Below are positions 39,601 through 48,779 of a stretch of 64,000 bases of DNA, piece by piece. The DNA comes from Poindextera sp963719975 (GTDB taxonomy: Bacteria; Pseudomonadota; Alphaproteobacteria; Caulobacterales; Caulobacteraceae): positions 248,001 to 312,000 of the forward strand of contig CAVRED010000005.1 of assembly GCA_963719975.1 (NCBI GenBank). Reading direction: 5' to 3'. Position 1 is the stretch's first letter. The number at the start of each line of letters is the position of its first letter. The notes under the pieces were generated by a model. That model was not told where the DNA came from. It did not search any database and saw only the letters and a list, made by a program, of their open reading frames with translations. The translations under genes and the position numbers were made by a program.

Positions 39601-40527
39601 CCGAGACCGACCTTCCGCTTCTGAGCTCCGCCGATGTGGCCAGCTTCGTCGCCCGCGGCTTCCTGCGCTTCGACGCCGCTGTGCCGAAGTCGATCAACGA
39701 CCAGTTCATGAAGGAAGCGGGCAGGGTGCGCGAGCTCAAGAGCGGCGAGAAGCTCTGGAAGGCCTACGGCGAGGCGCTGGCCAAGAACCGCATCCCCGAG
39801 GTGCCTGCCGGAACGCCGCTCGCCGAGGCCTATGGCCCGAAGAGCGCGCTCGGGCGGCTCTTGGCGCTGCCGTTGGTCCGCGGCGCGCTTCGCAGCCTCC
39901 TGGGCGCCGACCCGATCTTCGACCACCACTTCCTGCACGTGACCTTCCCGCCCCGCTTCCACGAGGCGTCCGACCACGAGAACGTCTCCCAGCACACCCA
40001 CCAGGACTTCGACGATCGACCCTCGTCTCTCGTTTGACGTCCAGATGATGTACTACCCGCACGACGTGACGCGGGAGATGGGCGGCACGCGCTTCATCCC
40101 CGGCACGCACCTGCGGAAAGTCAGCGAGGTCGCGCTCGGCCGCTACCAGAACATCAAGGGCCAGCAGCACATGGTCTGCGAGGCCGGCACGCTGCTCATC
40201 CTGCACCACGGCATCTGGCATGGCGGCGGGGTGAACCTGTCTGACCGGACCCGCTACATGTTCAAGATCCGCATGCGGGCGTCGGGCTCGCAGGTGCGTC
40301 AGTGGGACGTCGACGACACCGCAAGGCCGAACGCCCAGCGCGCCATCTTCTATACGAAGTCGCCGCCGGCGAAGGGGACGGTCGAGACCATCCTGACCAC
40401 GCCCGAGCCCTGGTTCGAGCAGGACACAGGCAGGCTCGAATACGTCAACCGCATCAAGCTCTGGCGCTACCTCGCCGACGATCCGACCTACGACGCCGAC
40501 TACTGGCTGACCCGGCTGGAGGCCTGA
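39597..40527 (+). CDS. Phytanoyl-CoA dioxygenase (PhyH) family protein (frameshifted near 40010)
   Basis: Fe(II)/2-oxoglutarate oxygenase of about 309 residues. The iron-binding His-x-Asp is in QHTHQDF (about residue 137), and the distal His with the 2-oxoglutarate-binding Arg in IWHGGGVNLSDRTRY (about 215-229). GGTRFIPGTH is the typical strand between them. The frame changes just after HQDF; deleting one base of the CG at 40010 gives DLTIDPRLSF. It is coupled to the fuconate dehydratase operon, and the amidase gene follows 5 bp after its stop. Substrate unknown. Confidence 0.87.
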
Positions 40528-40532
40528 GGGCG

Positions 40533-41645
40533 GTGGGCGTCGGGACGGCGGTCGCTCCATTGCAGCTCGTTGACGCCCGCGGCGAGGCCGCCGCGCGCGG
40601 ACACGCCATCGGCGTAGCGCTCAAGGACCGGATCGCCGCGCATCTGACCGCGTGGCGCGCCATGCTCACCGGGCCGGCCGGTGGCGACGTCGACGGCTAC
40701 GTCGCCGAGATGTTGCGCGCGACCGATTTCAAGACCGCCATCCGCCGCCACACGCCCGACCTGCTCGCTGAGGTCGAGGCCACGGCGGCCGCCGCTGGCG
40801 TCGCGCCCGACACGCTCTTTGCCCTGCAGCTCCTCGACGAGGAGTGGGCCCATCGCCTCCGCCGCATCGCTGGCCGCGGTCCCGACAAGTGCAGCAGCTT
40901 CGGCATCGTCGCGCGCGAAGGCCCGACCTGGGTCGGCCAGAACATGGACCTTGGGGACTACACCGACGGCCATCAGGTCTTGCTGCGCATCGGCGCGGAA
41001 CAGGGCAAGCCCGCGGCGCTTGTCTTCTCCACCGCCGGCATGATCGGGCTGATGGGCGTGAACGCCGCCGGCGTCGGCGTTTGTGTGAATTCGCTGCCCC
41101 AATTGCCCTCGGCGCCGGAGGGCGTTCCCGTCGCCTTCGTCTTGCGCCGCCTGCTGCAGAGCGCGTGCCTCGCCGAGGCGGTGGAGGTCATGACGACGGT
41201 CCCCCATGCCACCAACCAGCACTACGTCATCGCGGAGCCGGGCGCCGTTCGCTCGTTCGAAGCCAGCGCCGCGGGCGTGAGCGAGTACCACCCGCCCGAT
41301 CCGTCGCGCGTGCTGCACACCAACCATCCGCTCTCAGACGCGCCGGCCGCGCCGGAGTCCGAGAGCGCACGGGTGAACTCGGTGACCCGGCTGAAGTCGC
41401 TCGTGGCGCGCCTGCAGTCGGGCGAGCCGGGCCTGGCCGAGGTGCAGAGCGCGCTCTGCGCCCAGGACGACCCCGATCATCCGGTCTGCCGGCCGCGCAA
41501 CGCCGAGGGGTTCCTGATCGGCTTCACCACCGGCTCGATGATCGCCGCCGTCGAGCCCGGTCGCGCCGACGTGTGGGCGAGCGCCGGGCCGCCGCGCGAG
41601 CGCGGCTACCACCGCTATGCCCTGGCGGGCGCCGACCCGGCCTAG
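40533..41645 (+). CDS. C45 family (acyltransferase/amidase, Ntn-fold) hydrolase
   Basis: Intact 370-residue member of the penicillin-N acyltransferase-like Ntn hydrolases. The self-processing nucleophile is predicted to be Cys in GPDKCSSFGI (about 112). It is followed by the oxyanion/active-site segment TWVGQNMDLGD (about 127) and the later Asn in LHTNHPLSD (about 265). These enzymes cleave linear amides or transfer acyl groups after autocleavage before the Cys. The start is GTG 40533, 5 bp after the PhyH stop. Converges with the deacetylase gene, overlapping by 4 bp. Confidence 0.82.
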   Translation: MGVGTAVAPLQLVDARGEAAARGHAIGVALKDRIAAHLTAWRAMLTGPAGGDVDGYVAEMLRATDFKTAIRRHTPDLLAEVEATAAAAGVAPDTLFALQLLDEEWAHRLRRIAGRGPDKCSSFGIVAREGPTWVGQNMDLGDYTDGHQVLLRIGAEQGKPAALVFSTAGMIGLMGVNAAGVGVCVNSLPQLPSAPEGVPVAFVLRRLLQSACLAEAVEVMTTVPHATNQHYVIAEPGAVRSFEASAAGVSEYHPPDPSRVLHTNHPLSDAPAAPESESARVNSVTRLKSLVARLQSGEPGLAEVQSALCAQDDPDHPVCRPRNAEGFLIGFTTGSMIAAVEPGRADVWASAGPPRERGYHRYALAGADPA

Positions 41646-42529
41646 CGCGCGCGCATCGCCCGCCGGGCGTCGCGGATTTCGCGCATGCCGATGAGGGTGA
41701 TGCCCAGGTCGGCGATGATCGGCTCGATCTTGCCCGAGCTGAACAGCGCGTATTCGTCGGTGCGGTAGCGGGCGAACTCGGGCTCGACGGCTTCGAAGTC
41801 GCCTGGCGCGTTGAAGTGGAAGGCGAAGTAGCTCAGGCCCTCGCCGGCGCTGGCGAGGGCGTCATGGTAGACGCCCGCGGCGTCGGCGCTCCGGTCCCAT
41901 GGGGTCTCGTAGAAGAGGTCGAACACGGGCTCGCCGCGCGCCGCCGCCTCGCCGGCGAACGCTTCGAACGCACCGGACAACGCCGGCACGCCGGCCGGGC
42001 GCGGGTTGCCGCCCTCGAAGCGGCTCATGAGCACGATCGGCAGGTCGTACGCCTCGCCAAGGCGGCGGTAGATGTCGATGAACTCAGGGCTCATCACCGC
42101 GCCGCAGTGAGCGTCGAGGTGAGTGACGTCGACGCCGCCGGCGATCACAGCATCGATCTGAGCGCGCAGCTCCGCCTCGACCGCCTCGGGCTGGGCGTTG
42201 CGGCGGACGGCGCTGGGCTTTTCCCAGAGGTAGCCAAATTCGTCGGTCAGCCCGGCCGACTTCGGCGGCTGCGTGAGCGGTCGCCACTTGTAAGGGCGCT
42301 TTTCGGCGTTGAGCGTCAGGTGCACGCCGAGGTCGAGGCTCGGATCGGCCGCCGCCATGGCCAGCACCTCGGGGAACCAGGGGCAGGGCGCCATGACCGA
42401 GCCGCTGGTGACCACGCCGCGAGCGGAAAGCTCCTGGAATGCGACATTGCACCCGTGGGTCATCCCCACGTCGTCCTCATGAATGACGACCGCCTTGCGG
42501 CCCTTGGCGTATGGGGACGGCGAGGTCAT
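41642..42529 (-). CDS. ChbG/HpnK (YdjC) family polysaccharide/N-acetyl deacetylase
   Basis: Intact 295-residue carbohydrate deacetylase-fold protein. The metal/catalytic Asp pair and His lie in VIHEDDVGMTHGCN (about residues 15-28). A second motif, VTHLDAHCGAVM, is near 138, and LGVHLTLN near 77 contributes another His. Homologues deacetylate chitooligosaccharides or hopanoid-linked sugars (HpnK). No hopanoid biosynthesis genes are nearby, so the substrate is open. Confidence 0.85.
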   Translation of the reverse strand: MTSPSPYAKGRKAVVIHEDDVGMTHGCNVAFQELSARGVVTSGSVMAPCPWFPEVLAMAAADPSLDLGVHLTLNAEKRPYKWRPLTQPPKSAGLTDEFGYLWEKPSAVRRNAQPEAVEAELRAQIDAVIAGGVDVTHLDAHCGAVMSPEFIDIYRRLGEAYDLPIVLMSRFEGGNPRPAGVPALSGAFEAFAGEAAARGEPVFDLFYETPWDRSADAAGVYHDALASAGEGLSYFAFHFNAPGDFEAVEPEFARYRTDEYALFSSGKIEPIIADLGITLIGMREIRDARRAMRAR

Positions 42530-42589
42530 GGCGTGCTCCTCCTTGTCGTGGCCGCGGGTGCAACGGCCTGGCCGTCCTAGCCTACGGCG

Positions 42590-42736
42590 ACTTCTCCCAC
42601 AGGGAGAAGGGGGGACCCGCGCCGGCTGGCGCGGGGCGATGAGGGGTTACGGCGACGCAGGCAAACCCCAACCGCTAGAACCCCTCATCGTCCCCTTGCT
42701 CCGCAAGGGGCCCCTCCTTCTCCCTGTGGGAGAAGT
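42590..42736. repeat. Large palindromic intergenic repeat (family B, copy 1)
   Basis: Arms 42591-42610 and 42716-42735 are exact 20-bp inverted copies, and each arm is itself a hairpin (CTTCTCCC-ACA-GGGAGAAG). The centre contains GAGGGGTTACGGCG and, after a short gap, CAGGCAAACC. The same core occurs at 63141 in copy 2 with three mismatches over 27 bp. It lies between the ChbG gene and the DegT gene and may act in termination or as a nucleoid/RNA-stability element. Confidence 0.85.
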
Positions 42737-42773
42737 TCGCTAGCTTCCGGGTGTCCAGAGCGGAGGTGTCGCC

Positions 42774-44024
42774 GTGTACAAGGTCGGCCAGGCGGAGATC
42801 GAGGCGCTGACGCGGGTGATCGAGAGCGGGGCGCTGTTCCGCTATGGCGTCGGCCACGAGTGCGACACCTTCGAGCGCCGCTACGCCGACTATCTCGGCG
42901 TGAAGCACTTCGCGCTGGCGGCCAGCGGCTCGAATGCCCTCGCCGCCGCCATGGCCGCCGTGGGCATCGGCCCCGGCGACGAGGTGATCATCCCCGCCCA
43001 CACCTACATGGCGACCGCGACCTCGGTGCTGACTTGCGGCGCCATCCCGCTGATCGTCGATATCGACGAGAGCATCACCATCGATCCGAAGGCGATCGAG
43101 GCCGCGATCGGGCCGCGCACGCGCGCCATCGTGCCGGTGCACATGTGGGGCGCGGCCTGCGACATGGATGCGATCATGGAGATCGCCAACCGGCGCAACC
43201 TGATCGTGATCGAGGACGCCTGCCAGGGCGTCGGCGGCGGCTATAAGGGTCGCAAGTTCGGCGCCGTCGGCCACATCGGCGCGTTCAGCTTCAACTACTA
43301 CAAGAACATGACCTGCGGCGAAGGCGGCGGCGTGGCGGTCAACGACGATAGCCTCGCCGAGCGCGCCCGCTGCGCCATCGACCCCTGCCACTTCTATTGG
43401 CAGGGCCGCAGCGACGCGGTGCAGCCGTTTTCCGGCAACGGCGCGCGGGCGTCCGAGCTGATGGGCGCGATGCTGAACGTGCAGCTCGACCGCATCGACC
43501 CGATGATCGCCGCCATGCGGGCCGAGAAGAAGGCCATCCTTCAGGCGACGAGCTCGCTGGGCAATCTCGGCCTGAAGCAGACGCCGATGCACAGCCCCGA
43601 CGACGATTGCGCCACCCACGTCATGTACAATCTGCCCACGCCCGAGGCGGCGAAGCGGTTCGTCGAGCTCTATCCCTGCGTGATCGTGGGCAAGACCGGC
43701 CGGCACAACTACACCGAATGGGACCAGATCCTGATGGGCGCGGGCGCAGCGCATCCGGCGATGAATCCCTTCGCCATGCCGGCCAACGCCGAGTGCCGGA
43801 AGCGCTATTCCAAGGACATGTGCGCCAAGTCGCTCGAGATCCTGAACCGTACGGTCATGGTTCCCACCCATCCCGACCACACGGCGGCCGACATCGACGC
43901 CATCATCAACAACATCACCGCCGCAGCGCGCGTGGCGCTTGGCGAGGCGGCCGAGACGGAGGCCGTCTTCCGCCCGGCGCCGGCGCTCGACGCGCAGAAG
44001 TTCGACATGCAGGTGGACGGTTGA
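42774..44024 (+). CDS. DegT/DnrJ/EryC1/StrS family PLP aminotransferase
   Basis: Intact 416-residue PLP enzyme of the sugar-aminotransferase family. Visible are the cofactor-phosphate segment AASGSNALAAAM (about 43), the IIPAHTYMATATSV motif, the PLP-stacking Asp in VIEDACQGVGG (about 145) and the Schiff-base Lys in SFNYYKNMTCGEGG (about 180). They transaminate keto-sugars for surface glycans or secondary metabolites. The start is GTG 42774, 37 bp after the palindromic repeat. No other nucleotide-sugar genes lie nearby, so it looks isolated. Confidence 0.9.
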   Translation: MYKVGQAEIEALTRVIESGALFRYGVGHECDTFERRYADYLGVKHFALAASGSNALAAAMAAVGIGPGDEVIIPAHTYMATATSVLTCGAIPLIVDIDESITIDPKAIEAAIGPRTRAIVPVHMWGAACDMDAIMEIANRRNLIVIEDACQGVGGGYKGRKFGAVGHIGAFSFNYYKNMTCGEGGGVAVNDDSLAERARCAIDPCHFYWQGRSDAVQPFSGNGARASELMGAMLNVQLDRIDPMIAAMRAEKKAILQATSSLGNLGLKQTPMHSPDDDCATHVMYNLPTPEAAKRFVELYPCVIVGKTGRHNYTEWDQILMGAGAAHPAMNPFAMPANAECRKRYSKDMCAKSLEILNRTVMVPTHPDHTAADIDAIINNITAAARVALGEAAETEAVFRPAPALDAQKFDMQVDG

Positions 44025-44046
44025 ACAGCGCCGAGGCCGTGGCGTC

Positions 44047-44514
44047 CTAGCGAGTGTTCGACACCATCGACCAGATCACCTTCCAGCTCTTGTCCGGCTG
44101 AAGGCGGTAGCCGAGCAGCCAGTTGCCTTGCTCGGTCATGACCGCCTTGGTGCCCGCGTCGGTGAACGTATAGGCGTAGGTGGCGCGGTAGACCGCCAAA
44201 TCGCCTGAAGCGCCCACATCGACGGTTTCGTTGGTCGCGACGACCTTCGCGGCCGGATCGGCGACCTGCATCTTGGTGATCGCCAGGTCGCCGGCCGGGC
44301 CGAGGTAGTTCGGCGCGCCGTGGAACATGCCGACGAAGTTCGGGGCGTCGTGGCTGACCGCCGCGGCCGCATCGTGCGCGTTGAACGCGGCGATGATCTG
44401 ATGGGCGTCGGCCGTCACGTCCGCGGCCGGATCGGCCGCCGCGCTGCCGACGCCAATAGCGCTCACCGCCGCGAGCGCGCCCGCGACCGTCAGCGCAATT
44501 CTTGGATTTTGCAT
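44047..44514 (-). CDS. Exported SnoaL/NTF2-like protein
   Basis: Intact 155-residue protein. The signal peptide (RIALTVAGALAAVSAIGVGSAAA) predicts export. The mature part has the cone-shaped NTF2 pattern: a helix (ADAHQIIAAFNAHDAAAAVS), then strands ending with GNWLLGYRLQPDKSWKVIWS, as in SnoaL or DUF4440 domains. No catalytic set is evident. Converges with the aminotransferase (22-bp gap). Confidence 0.78.
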   Translation of the reverse strand: MQNPRIALTVAGALAAVSAIGVGSAAADPAADVTADAHQIIAAFNAHDAAAAVSHDAPNFVGMFHGAPNYLGPAGDLAITKMQVADPAAKVVATNETVDVGASGDLAVYRATYAYTFTDAGTKAVMTEQGNWLLGYRLQPDKSWKVIWSMVSNTR

Positions 44515-44645
44515 GTGTTTTTCCCCACGAATGGCCGCGAGTAGAGGCTCCTCGCCGCCTACGGTCAAGCTTGTCCGTGGAAGCGCAGTTGCCGCGCGCG
44601 CCGCCGGCTGGTCTAAATCGACGGACAACAGGCGGGAGGACGGCC

Positions 44646-45731
44646 ATGAAGGCGGCGGTGTTGCGCGAGGTGGGCAAGCCACTCACGATCGAGGACGTCT
44701 CGATCGACAAGCCGCAGCCCAACGAGGTGTTGATCCGCACGGTCGCCGCCGGCGTCTGCCACTCCGACTTGCACTTCGTCGAGGGCAAGTACACCGCCCC
44801 GATGCCGATCGTGCTGGGGCACGAGAGCGCCGGGGTGGTCGAGCAGGTGGGCTCGGACGTGCGAACGGTGAAGGTGGGCGACCACGTCATCACCTGCCTT
44901 TCGGTCTTCTGCGGCCACTGCGAGGACTGCCTCGGCGGCCACATGTCGCTCTGCCGCAGCCCCGACGCGCGCCAGCGTCGCGACAAGGCGCCCCGGCTGA
45001 CCAATGCCGACGGGCCGGTGGGTCAGTTCGCCAACCTCTCGTCGTTCGCCGAACAGATCCTCGTGCATGAGCACGGCTGCGTCGCGATCCGCAAAGACAT
45101 GCCGCTCGATCGCGCGGCGCTGATCGGATGCGGCGTCACCACCGGCGTCGGCGCGGTGATCCACACCAGCCACGTGCGGCCGGGCGAGAGCGTCGCCGTG
45201 ATCGGCTGCGGCGGCGTTGGGCTGGCCGCCATCAACGGCGCGGCGATCGCCGGCGCCGGGCGGATCATCGCCATCGACGTCTCGCCGGCCAAGGACAACA
45301 TGAGCCGCAACTTCGGGGCCACCGACTACATCGACGCCAGCAAGGAAGACCCGGTGGCGAAGGTGATGGAGCTGACCGGCGGCGGGGTGCACCACAGCTT
45401 CGAGGCCATCGGCCTCGGCAAGACCGCCGAGCAGGCGTTCAACATGCTGCGTCGCGGCGGGACGGCGAACATCATTGGGATGATCCCGCCGGGCCAGACC
45501 ATCAGCCTGATGGGCGCGGCGTTCCTGGGCGAAAAGCGCATCCAGGGCTCGTCGATGGGGTCGAACCGCTTCCCGGTCGACATGCCGCGCTTCGTCGACT
45601 TCTACCTCTCCGGCAAGCTCAAGCTGGACGACATGATCTCGCGCCGCATCAAGCTCGAAGAGATCAACGAAGCCTTCGAGGAAATGAAGACCGGCCAGAT
45701 CGCCCGCTCGGTGATCATGTTCGACGCCTAG
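44646..45731 (+). CDS. Zinc-dependent alcohol dehydrogenase, class III/AdhC-like
   Basis: Intact 361-residue MDR-family dehydrogenase. Catalytic zinc ligands are in AGVCHSDLH (Cys about 38) and LGHESAGVV (His-Glu about 60). Structural zinc Cys are in FCGHCEDCLGGHMSLC (about 87-102). The NAD-binding motif is AVIGCGGVGLAAI (about 183). Of the Zn-ADH family it most resembles the mycothiol/formaldehyde-like or aryl-alcohol group. RBS GGGAGGA precedes ATG 44646. The following 66-residue ORF begins 16 bp after its stop. Confidence 0.9.
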   Translation: MKAAVLREVGKPLTIEDVSIDKPQPNEVLIRTVAAGVCHSDLHFVEGKYTAPMPIVLGHESAGVVEQVGSDVRTVKVGDHVITCLSVFCGHCEDCLGGHMSLCRSPDARQRRDKAPRLTNADGPVGQFANLSSFAEQILVHEHGCVAIRKDMPLDRAALIGCGVTTGVGAVIHTSHVRPGESVAVIGCGGVGLAAINGAAIAGAGRIIAIDVSPAKDNMSRNFGATDYIDASKEDPVAKVMELTGGGVHHSFEAIGLGKTAEQAFNMLRRGGTANIIGMIPPGQTISLMGAAFLGEKRIQGSSMGSNRFPVDMPRFVDFYLSGKLKLDDMISRRIKLEEINEAFEEMKTGQIARSVIMFDA

Positions 45732-45747
45732 AGAGCGCTTTGCCGCA

Positions 45748-45948
45748 ATGAACATCCGCGAACTCGTGGATCTCGCCATCGACGAAGATCCCCGCGCGCC
45801 TTGCCTCTGGGCGCCGGCCGAGCATTTCGATGAGCTCTGCGCTGCGCTCGCGCGCAAGCCCAACGTCGTCGGCGCGATCATCTACCGCAACAAGACCATC
45901 CGCGCTGGCGAACCCTACTCCGACGTCACGACGCAGCGGCCGTACTGA
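45748..45948 (+). CDS. Small hypothetical protein downstream of the alcohol dehydrogenase
   Basis: Intact 66 residues (MNIRELVDLAIDEDPRAPCL at the start, AGEPYSDVTTQRPY at the end), soluble, with a central NVVGAIIYRNKTI strand. No known family. Spacing of 16 bp after the dehydrogenase supports co-expression. Confidence 0.55.
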   Translation: MNIRELVDLAIDEDPRAPCLWAPAEHFDELCAALARKPNVVGAIIYRNKTIRAGEPYSDVTTQRPY

Positions 45949-45957
45949 ACAGAGCCT

Positions 45958-47043
45958 CTAGTCCACGAACTCGGCCAGGCCGTGGTCGGCGATGGCGGCG
46001 TCGATGCGCTTCATCGAGGTGTCGTACATCGCCTCGGTGCGCGGGTGGGTGAGGTCGGCCACCGCCCCCGATTGCGACAGGTAGGTGAGCCCGATCAGCA
46101 GCGCGCGGCGGTAGTCGTAGAGGCACTCGTCGAAGCCGTAGTTCTCGACGCCCGAGGCCACGAGCTTGTCGTGATAGCCCTTCAGCAAGGCCTTCTCGTG
46201 CTCGCGGCGGACGTCGGTGTTGACGCTGCCCGACATCATGTAGCCGATGTCGAAGGGTCCGCGCGCCTGCATGGCGAGCTGCCAGTCGACGCAGGTCAGT
46301 CCCGGCTCCGCGCCGTCCCCGCCCGTGAACATCAGGTTGTCCGCCCTGAAGTCGCCGTGGCAGATCGTGCGCGGCTCTTTGGCCATGTCTCCGGTGATGC
46401 GGTCGAGCTCGGTGCACATCTTTGCGCCGACGCGGCGCAGTTCCGGCGAAACGCGGCCATCGAGCCAGGCGTCGTAGGTCTCCCAACCCGATGAATGGCG
46501 GGCGTTGAAATCGCAATAGGGAGGCGTGCCGAAGGGCTGCACGCCCTTGTCCACCAGGTCCTTCAGCTCGCTGCGGTCCCACCAGCGCGCGTGCAGCGCG
46601 CCGACCTGGTCAACGGCGACCTTCACCTGCGCAGGCGTCAGGCCGGCGACCTGGTCGCCCAGGACCGTGGTGTTCATGTCCTCCATGATGAGCGCAAACG
46701 CGTGGGTCTCGGGGTCGACCGCGGCCACGTAGCAGCGCGGCGATCGCACCGAGATGGTCTTGGCGATCTCGTTGTAGAAAAGGACCTCGCGATCGTAGAG
46801 ACCGTAGGCGTTCGCGACGTCGCGCAGGCCCTGGGTCGCGGCTTGCTGCTTGACCACCAGCGTCCGCGGACCGGGCTTGCCGCCGGCGGCGTAGTCCAGT
46901 TTCAAGCGGTGCAGCTCGGTCATCATGCCGACGCCTTCGCCCAGGCGCTCGGCCGTCACCGCGGTGACGCCGGAGAGCTCGGGCGCCGCGGCGCGTAGCC
47001 ACTCGGCGGTGATGTCTTCGGCGCTCGCCGGTACTGCGGTCAT
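45958..47043 (-). CDS. Phosphotransferase of the aminoglycoside/ecdysteroid-kinase-like fold
   Basis: Intact 361-residue kinase-fold protein. The N-lobe has LVVKQQAAT with the ATP-binding Lys (about 64). The catalytic Brenner loop ICHGDFRADNLMF is near 230 with the metal-binding Asp in CVDWQLAMQ (about 254). Such proteins often sit near acyl-CoA dehydrogenase genes, and their small-molecule substrates are mostly unknown. It is divergent from a second kinase of the same type at 47246, sharing about 200 bp of promoter region. Confidence 0.85.
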   Translation of the reverse strand: MTAVPASAEDITAEWLRAAAPELSGVTAVTAERLGEGVGMMTELHRLKLDYAAGGKPGPRTLVVKQQAATQGLRDVANAYGLYDREVLFYNEIAKTISVRSPRCYVAAVDPETHAFALIMEDMNTTVLGDQVAGLTPAQVKVAVDQVGALHARWWDRSELKDLVDKGVQPFGTPPYCDFNARHSSGWETYDAWLDGRVSPELRRVGAKMCTELDRITGDMAKEPRTICHGDFRADNLMFTGGDGAEPGLTCVDWQLAMQARGPFDIGYMMSGSVNTDVRREHEKALLKGYHDKLVASGVENYGFDECLYDYRRALLIGLTYLSQSGAVADLTHPRTEAMYDTSMKRIDAAIADHGLAEFVD

Positions 47044-47245
47044 GGCGTCCTCCCAACGCTCGTTCTTTTCGGCCGGCCATCCGTCCACTGCCGATCCGCA
47101 CTGTCAAGCTCGGCCGCGACCGATGGAAACCGCCAGCCTTTCCTTGAGGTTGGGGGCAGAATTTGACTCAGCGGCCGCGGTCGGTGGTGTATGAGCCCTG
47201 GCGGGGGCCGGGAAGAGCTCCAGTGTCGGGAGGAGACCAAGCGCC

Positions 47246-48564
47246 ATGTCGGTGGACAGCCCTGAATTCGTGCTGCCGAAGCACCTGGACGAGATCGACG
47301 CGCGGTTCATGACCGAGGCGCTGCGGGCCAGCGGCCACATCACCTCGACCAACGTCGTGGTGACCCAGGAGGAATGCGGCGTCGGCATGACCGCCGGCTA
47401 CTTCTCGGCGATCAAGAAGGTGAAGTGCGCCTACGCCGAGGCGACCGACGCGCAGGACAGCTTCGTCGTGAAGGCCTGGCCGCCGTTCGAGATCCTGCCG
47501 CGCGAGGCGATCGAGGCGATGTTCGTCAAGGACATCAAGGCCTACGCCTTCCCGCAGGCCGGCTTCTACCCGCGCCCGAAGACCCACCTCGCCGCCTTCG
47601 ATCACGCCGACAACCGCTGGGCGCTGATCATGGAGGACGCCGACAGCTTCGCCGAGCACAAGGTGCACGAGAACGAGATGACCTTGGCCGAGGTCATGTC
47701 GATGCTGCCGAAGATGGTCGACGTGGCGGTGGCCTGGGAGGGCTGCCAGGACGGTGAGAAGGCCGCCCGACTGGAGCCGCTCGGGGTCGACTTCTGGGCC
47801 TCGGACGCCAACCTCGCCATCTACAAGGCGGTCATGCCCGGCGGCGCGAAGCTGTTCGACCGCTTCACCGCAAGCAGAAACTCGACCGTGGTCGGTGATC
47901 CGACGTGGGACGCCTACATCGGGCCGGGTTTCGCCGAGCTCTTCACCCGCAAGATCGACGCCTTCTTCGCCCGCGCGCGGCCGGAGAACGGGGCCACCTG
48001 CACGCTCAGCCACGGCGACCTCCGAGGCGACAACATCTTCTTCTGCGAGAAGAGCGCCGACTATCCGGACGGCTGGCTGTGCATCGACTTCCAGCTCCTG
48101 TTCCGCGGGCCGGTTCCGTCCGACCTCGCCTATCTGATGAGCTCGGGCTCGGTGCTGCCCGAGGTCTACTCCGGCGAAGGGCTCTCGACGGTGCTGCGCG
48201 CCTTCTACGACCAGTTCATGGCCAGGACCTCGCTCTACAAGAGCCTACACCTACGACAAGTTCGTCGAGGAGTTCGCCATGATGACGATGGTGCCCATCG
48301 TCTACTTCGTGGGCATGGGCGCGGCCTATTGGCAGGGTGGGGCGCGCAACGAGCTCGCCACCCGCATCGAGCTCGGCGGCCAGGGCGTGACCGAGGCCGA
48401 TCTCACGCCCGAGGAGCTGCGCCAGCGCATGTGGTGGCGCAAGGCCTTCGCCAACTTCCGCTCCAACCTGAAGACCTTCGAGCTCTACGACCTGCTGAAG
48501 ACCCTGCCCGAGACGCACCGCGGGCCTAGGCGAGTGGGTCGAACTCCCCGAGCACCTGCGCTAG
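47246..48564 (+). CDS. Phosphotransferase, second of a divergent pair (frameshifted near 48245 and 48528)
   Basis: About 438-residue kinase-fold protein related to its divergent neighbour. The N-lobe Lys is in SFVVKAWPPFE (about 75), the Brenner loop is LSHGDLRGDNIFF (about 258) and the metal Asp is in LCIDFQLLFRG (about 281). Two late breaks exist: SLYKS/YTYDKF near 48245, which is not obviously at a CG, and ETH/AGLGEWVELPEHL near 48528. The repaired frame ends at TAG 48564. GGAGGAGACC precedes ATG 47246. Confidence 0.83.
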
Positions 48565-48580
48565 CTGCGCGGCCGTATTC

Positions 48581-48740
48581 GACCGCCAAGGACGCCAAGA
48601 TCGCCAAGCGGCGCAAGCTGGCGCGCTGCGCTTCCCATTGGTCCCCCGCATTCCGCTTCGCTACAGCGGGGGATGACGGGAGAGGGGCGGGCGCCGGGGG
48701 CTACTCCGGCCCCTTGGCGAACTTGGCGTCCTTGGCGGTC
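48581..48740. repeat. Inverted repeat with internal hairpin between convergent genes
   Basis: The 28-bp arms 48581-48608 (GACCGCCAAGGACGCCAAG and on) and 48713-48740 are inverted copies with one mismatch. Inside is a GTCCCCCGC...GCGGGGGAT hairpin (stem 48643-48649 with 48666-48672). It is distinct in sequence from families A and B and fills most of the 215-bp gap between the kinase and the SDR gene. A terminator or mobile palindromic element are the plausible readings. Confidence 0.72.
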
Positions 48741-48779
48741 AAGAGCTGACGCTGAGCGCCTGACAGGCTGCCAGGCAGT

